Position numbers and translations under genes: made by a program
Shown here: in pieces, positions 43,177 through 43,885 of the stretch
Layout: each line of letters starts with the position of its first letter
How positions within the stretch are numbered: the stretch's first letter is position 1
Assembly: GCA_028875055.1 (NCBI GenBank)
Contig: JAPPGG010000016.1
Location: 1-43,885, forward strand
DNA from: Chloroflexota bacterium
GTDB taxonomy: Bacteria; Chloroflexota; Dehalococcoidia; Lucifugimonadales; UBA3495
Length of the DNA: 43,885 nt
Direction of reading: 5' to 3'
The notes under the pieces: generated by a model
Seen by the model: only the letters and a program-made list of their open reading frames with translations
Told to the model about the DNA's origin: nothing
Database searches by the model: none

Positions 43177-43500
43177 CTAGTCGGGGGTGAAGGGTATGGT
43201 GTGGCGGAAGCCGCGCAGGTCAAGAAAGTCCGGGGTTTGGGTAGCGGGCGCGGCGGCGGTCCCGGGGGTGGTCTCTGCGGAGGGGCACAGCCGCGGGCAG
43301 TCGAGGGCGGACGCGGCCTGAGAATGGCGGGAGGCCGTGGGGATGTCTGCCACGGCGTGGAGGAGGCGGTATTCGTTGACGGTGATGCCGACCAGGGCGA
43401 GGGCCGCCACGAGGATGGCCGCGCCCAGCAGCCGGCGGGCCGGGGCGAGGGCCGGAGGGAAGGGCGGCGGCTTGATTTTCGTAAGGTTTTTCAGGTCCAT
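43177..43500 (-). CDS. Small single-span membrane protein of unknown function
   Basis: This 107-residue protein has a basic start (MDLKNLTKIK), one membrane segment at about 22-43 (ARRLLGAAILVAALALVGIT) and a Pro/Ala/Thr-rich tail with two cysteines (DCPRLCPSAE). No family is recognised and there is no good ribosome site. A leftward promoter-like pair lies 50-80 bp upstream, which raises the odds that it is real. Confidence 0.45.
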   Translation of the reverse strand: MDLKNLTKIKPPPFPPALAPARRLLGAAILVAALALVGITVNEYRLLHAVADIPTASRHSQAASALDCPRLCPSAETTPGTAAAPATQTPDFLDLRGFRHTIPFTPD

Positions 43501-43550
43501 TTTATGCCTGTGGACATAATTATGAGTAATATATGAGGACTCTTATATTC

Positions 43551-43580
43551 AGTTTAATGGGGTAATAGCGTGACAGTCAA
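43551..43580 (-). promoter_or_regulatory. Candidate promoter for the small membrane protein
   Basis: On the leftward strand TTGACT (43580-43575), 18 bases, then TAAACT (43556-43551), in an AT-rich stretch. It would give a leader of about 45 bases before ATG 43500. Confidence 0.45.
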
Positions 43581-43613
43581 TACCTAGTATCACGATAATG
43601 GGGGGGTGAAGGT

Positions 43614-43810
43614 CAGGGCTATCGCATGAAAGATTCGTCCTGCAGCCGGCTAGTATCCATAAGGCAAAGCTATGTCGCCCGGAGCTTGCGGAGGGGCCTG
43701 AAATCCTTCCCCACAGCCTCGCTACGGGTCCGAAGGCCTGTTGGTGGGGAGGAGTTTAGATTCTTCGGCAAGCTCAGAATGACCATTTACTCTTTCATGC
43801 GATAGCCCTG
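43614..43810. mobile_element. MITE family A, copy 2
   Basis: This 197-bp element is about 90% identical to 23498-23693. The first and last 20 bases are perfect inverted repeats (CAGGGCTATCGCATG... at the left, its complement at the right). It has no coding capacity. The flanks GGGTGAAGGT and GGGTGAGGGG agree at 8 of 10 bases, again suggesting a 10-bp target duplication. The internal inverted pair that is perfect in copy 1 is mutated here, while the outer ends are better kept. Confidence 0.8.
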
Positions 43811-43885
43811 GGGTGAGGGGGGGTGGGGGGCTGAAAGGGGTATGTAAAGGGTATTCAGGGGGGCACGTGGCAGGTAATTTCCAGT

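Larger units (their letters stand above)
43501..43885. other. Right edge: AT-rich promoter region and MITE A copy 2
   Basis: The first 110 bp are AT-rich and hold the promoter for the small membrane protein. MITE copy 2 fills 43614-43810. The last 75 bp are G-rich with no gene. Confidence 0.6.

Overview
The window is a GC-rich stretch of bacterial chromosome with no rRNA, CRISPR array or prophage. Its content points to an uncultured Chloroflexota lineage of the Dehalococcoidia/SAR202 type. The hints are proline/alanine/threonine-rich lipoprotein linkers, an F420-type luciferase-like oxidoreductase, crotonase and amidohydrolase enzymes, several solute-binding-protein ABC importers, and MITE-like repeats between genes. 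The taxonomic placement is inference from gene style, not from a marker gene.

Layout. 0.2-4.1 kb: an aldo/keto reductase, then a convergent methyltransferase with the hallmark motifs of sterol C-24 methyltransferases, then a zone of gene decay (cupin remnant, an NMT1-like binding protein with an in-frame TGA, another broken ORF). 4.2-10.2 kb: a complete peptide-type ABC importer (two ATPases, lipoprotein, two permeases). 10.3-15.3 kb: an ACMSD-type amidohydrolase, a leftward aspartate dehydrogenase and a DUF917/hydantoinase pair. 15.4-17.8 kb: a large unrecognised winged-helix/coiled-coil protein in a locally AT-richer island, preceded by a clean palindrome. 17.8-23.3 kb: housekeeping genes (ammonium transporter, threonine synthase, IspH, a flippase-like membrane protein, DUF488). 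23.3-26.6 kb: repeats, small genes, a LLM oxidoreductase, a gene remnant and tRNA-Gln(CUG) with a good promoter. 26.7-34.9 kb: a crotonase, a complete general amino-acid ABC importer (AapJQMP type), a metallopeptidase-like secreted protein and a GNAT acetyltransferase. 35-37.6 kb: a hybrid sensor kinase/response regulator split by a 143-bp MITE. 38-43.9 kb: tRNA-Gly(CCC), m1A58 tRNA methyltransferase, an HD hydrolase, two tandem Yip1-like membrane proteins, a MidA-type methyltransferase, a small membrane protein and a second copy of another MITE.

The two importers share an expression design: a strong hairpin lies just after the binding-protein gene and before the first permease gene, which would give excess binding protein. 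The most notable items are the kinase gene cut by a MITE with an exact 9-bp target duplication (removing 152 bp restores one frame), the degenerate catalytic motifs of that same kinase, the bacterial sterol-methyltransferase homologue, and the unrecognised 734-residue protein with its operator-like palindrome. All calls rest on reading the sequence and on remembered family motifs; no database search was run.
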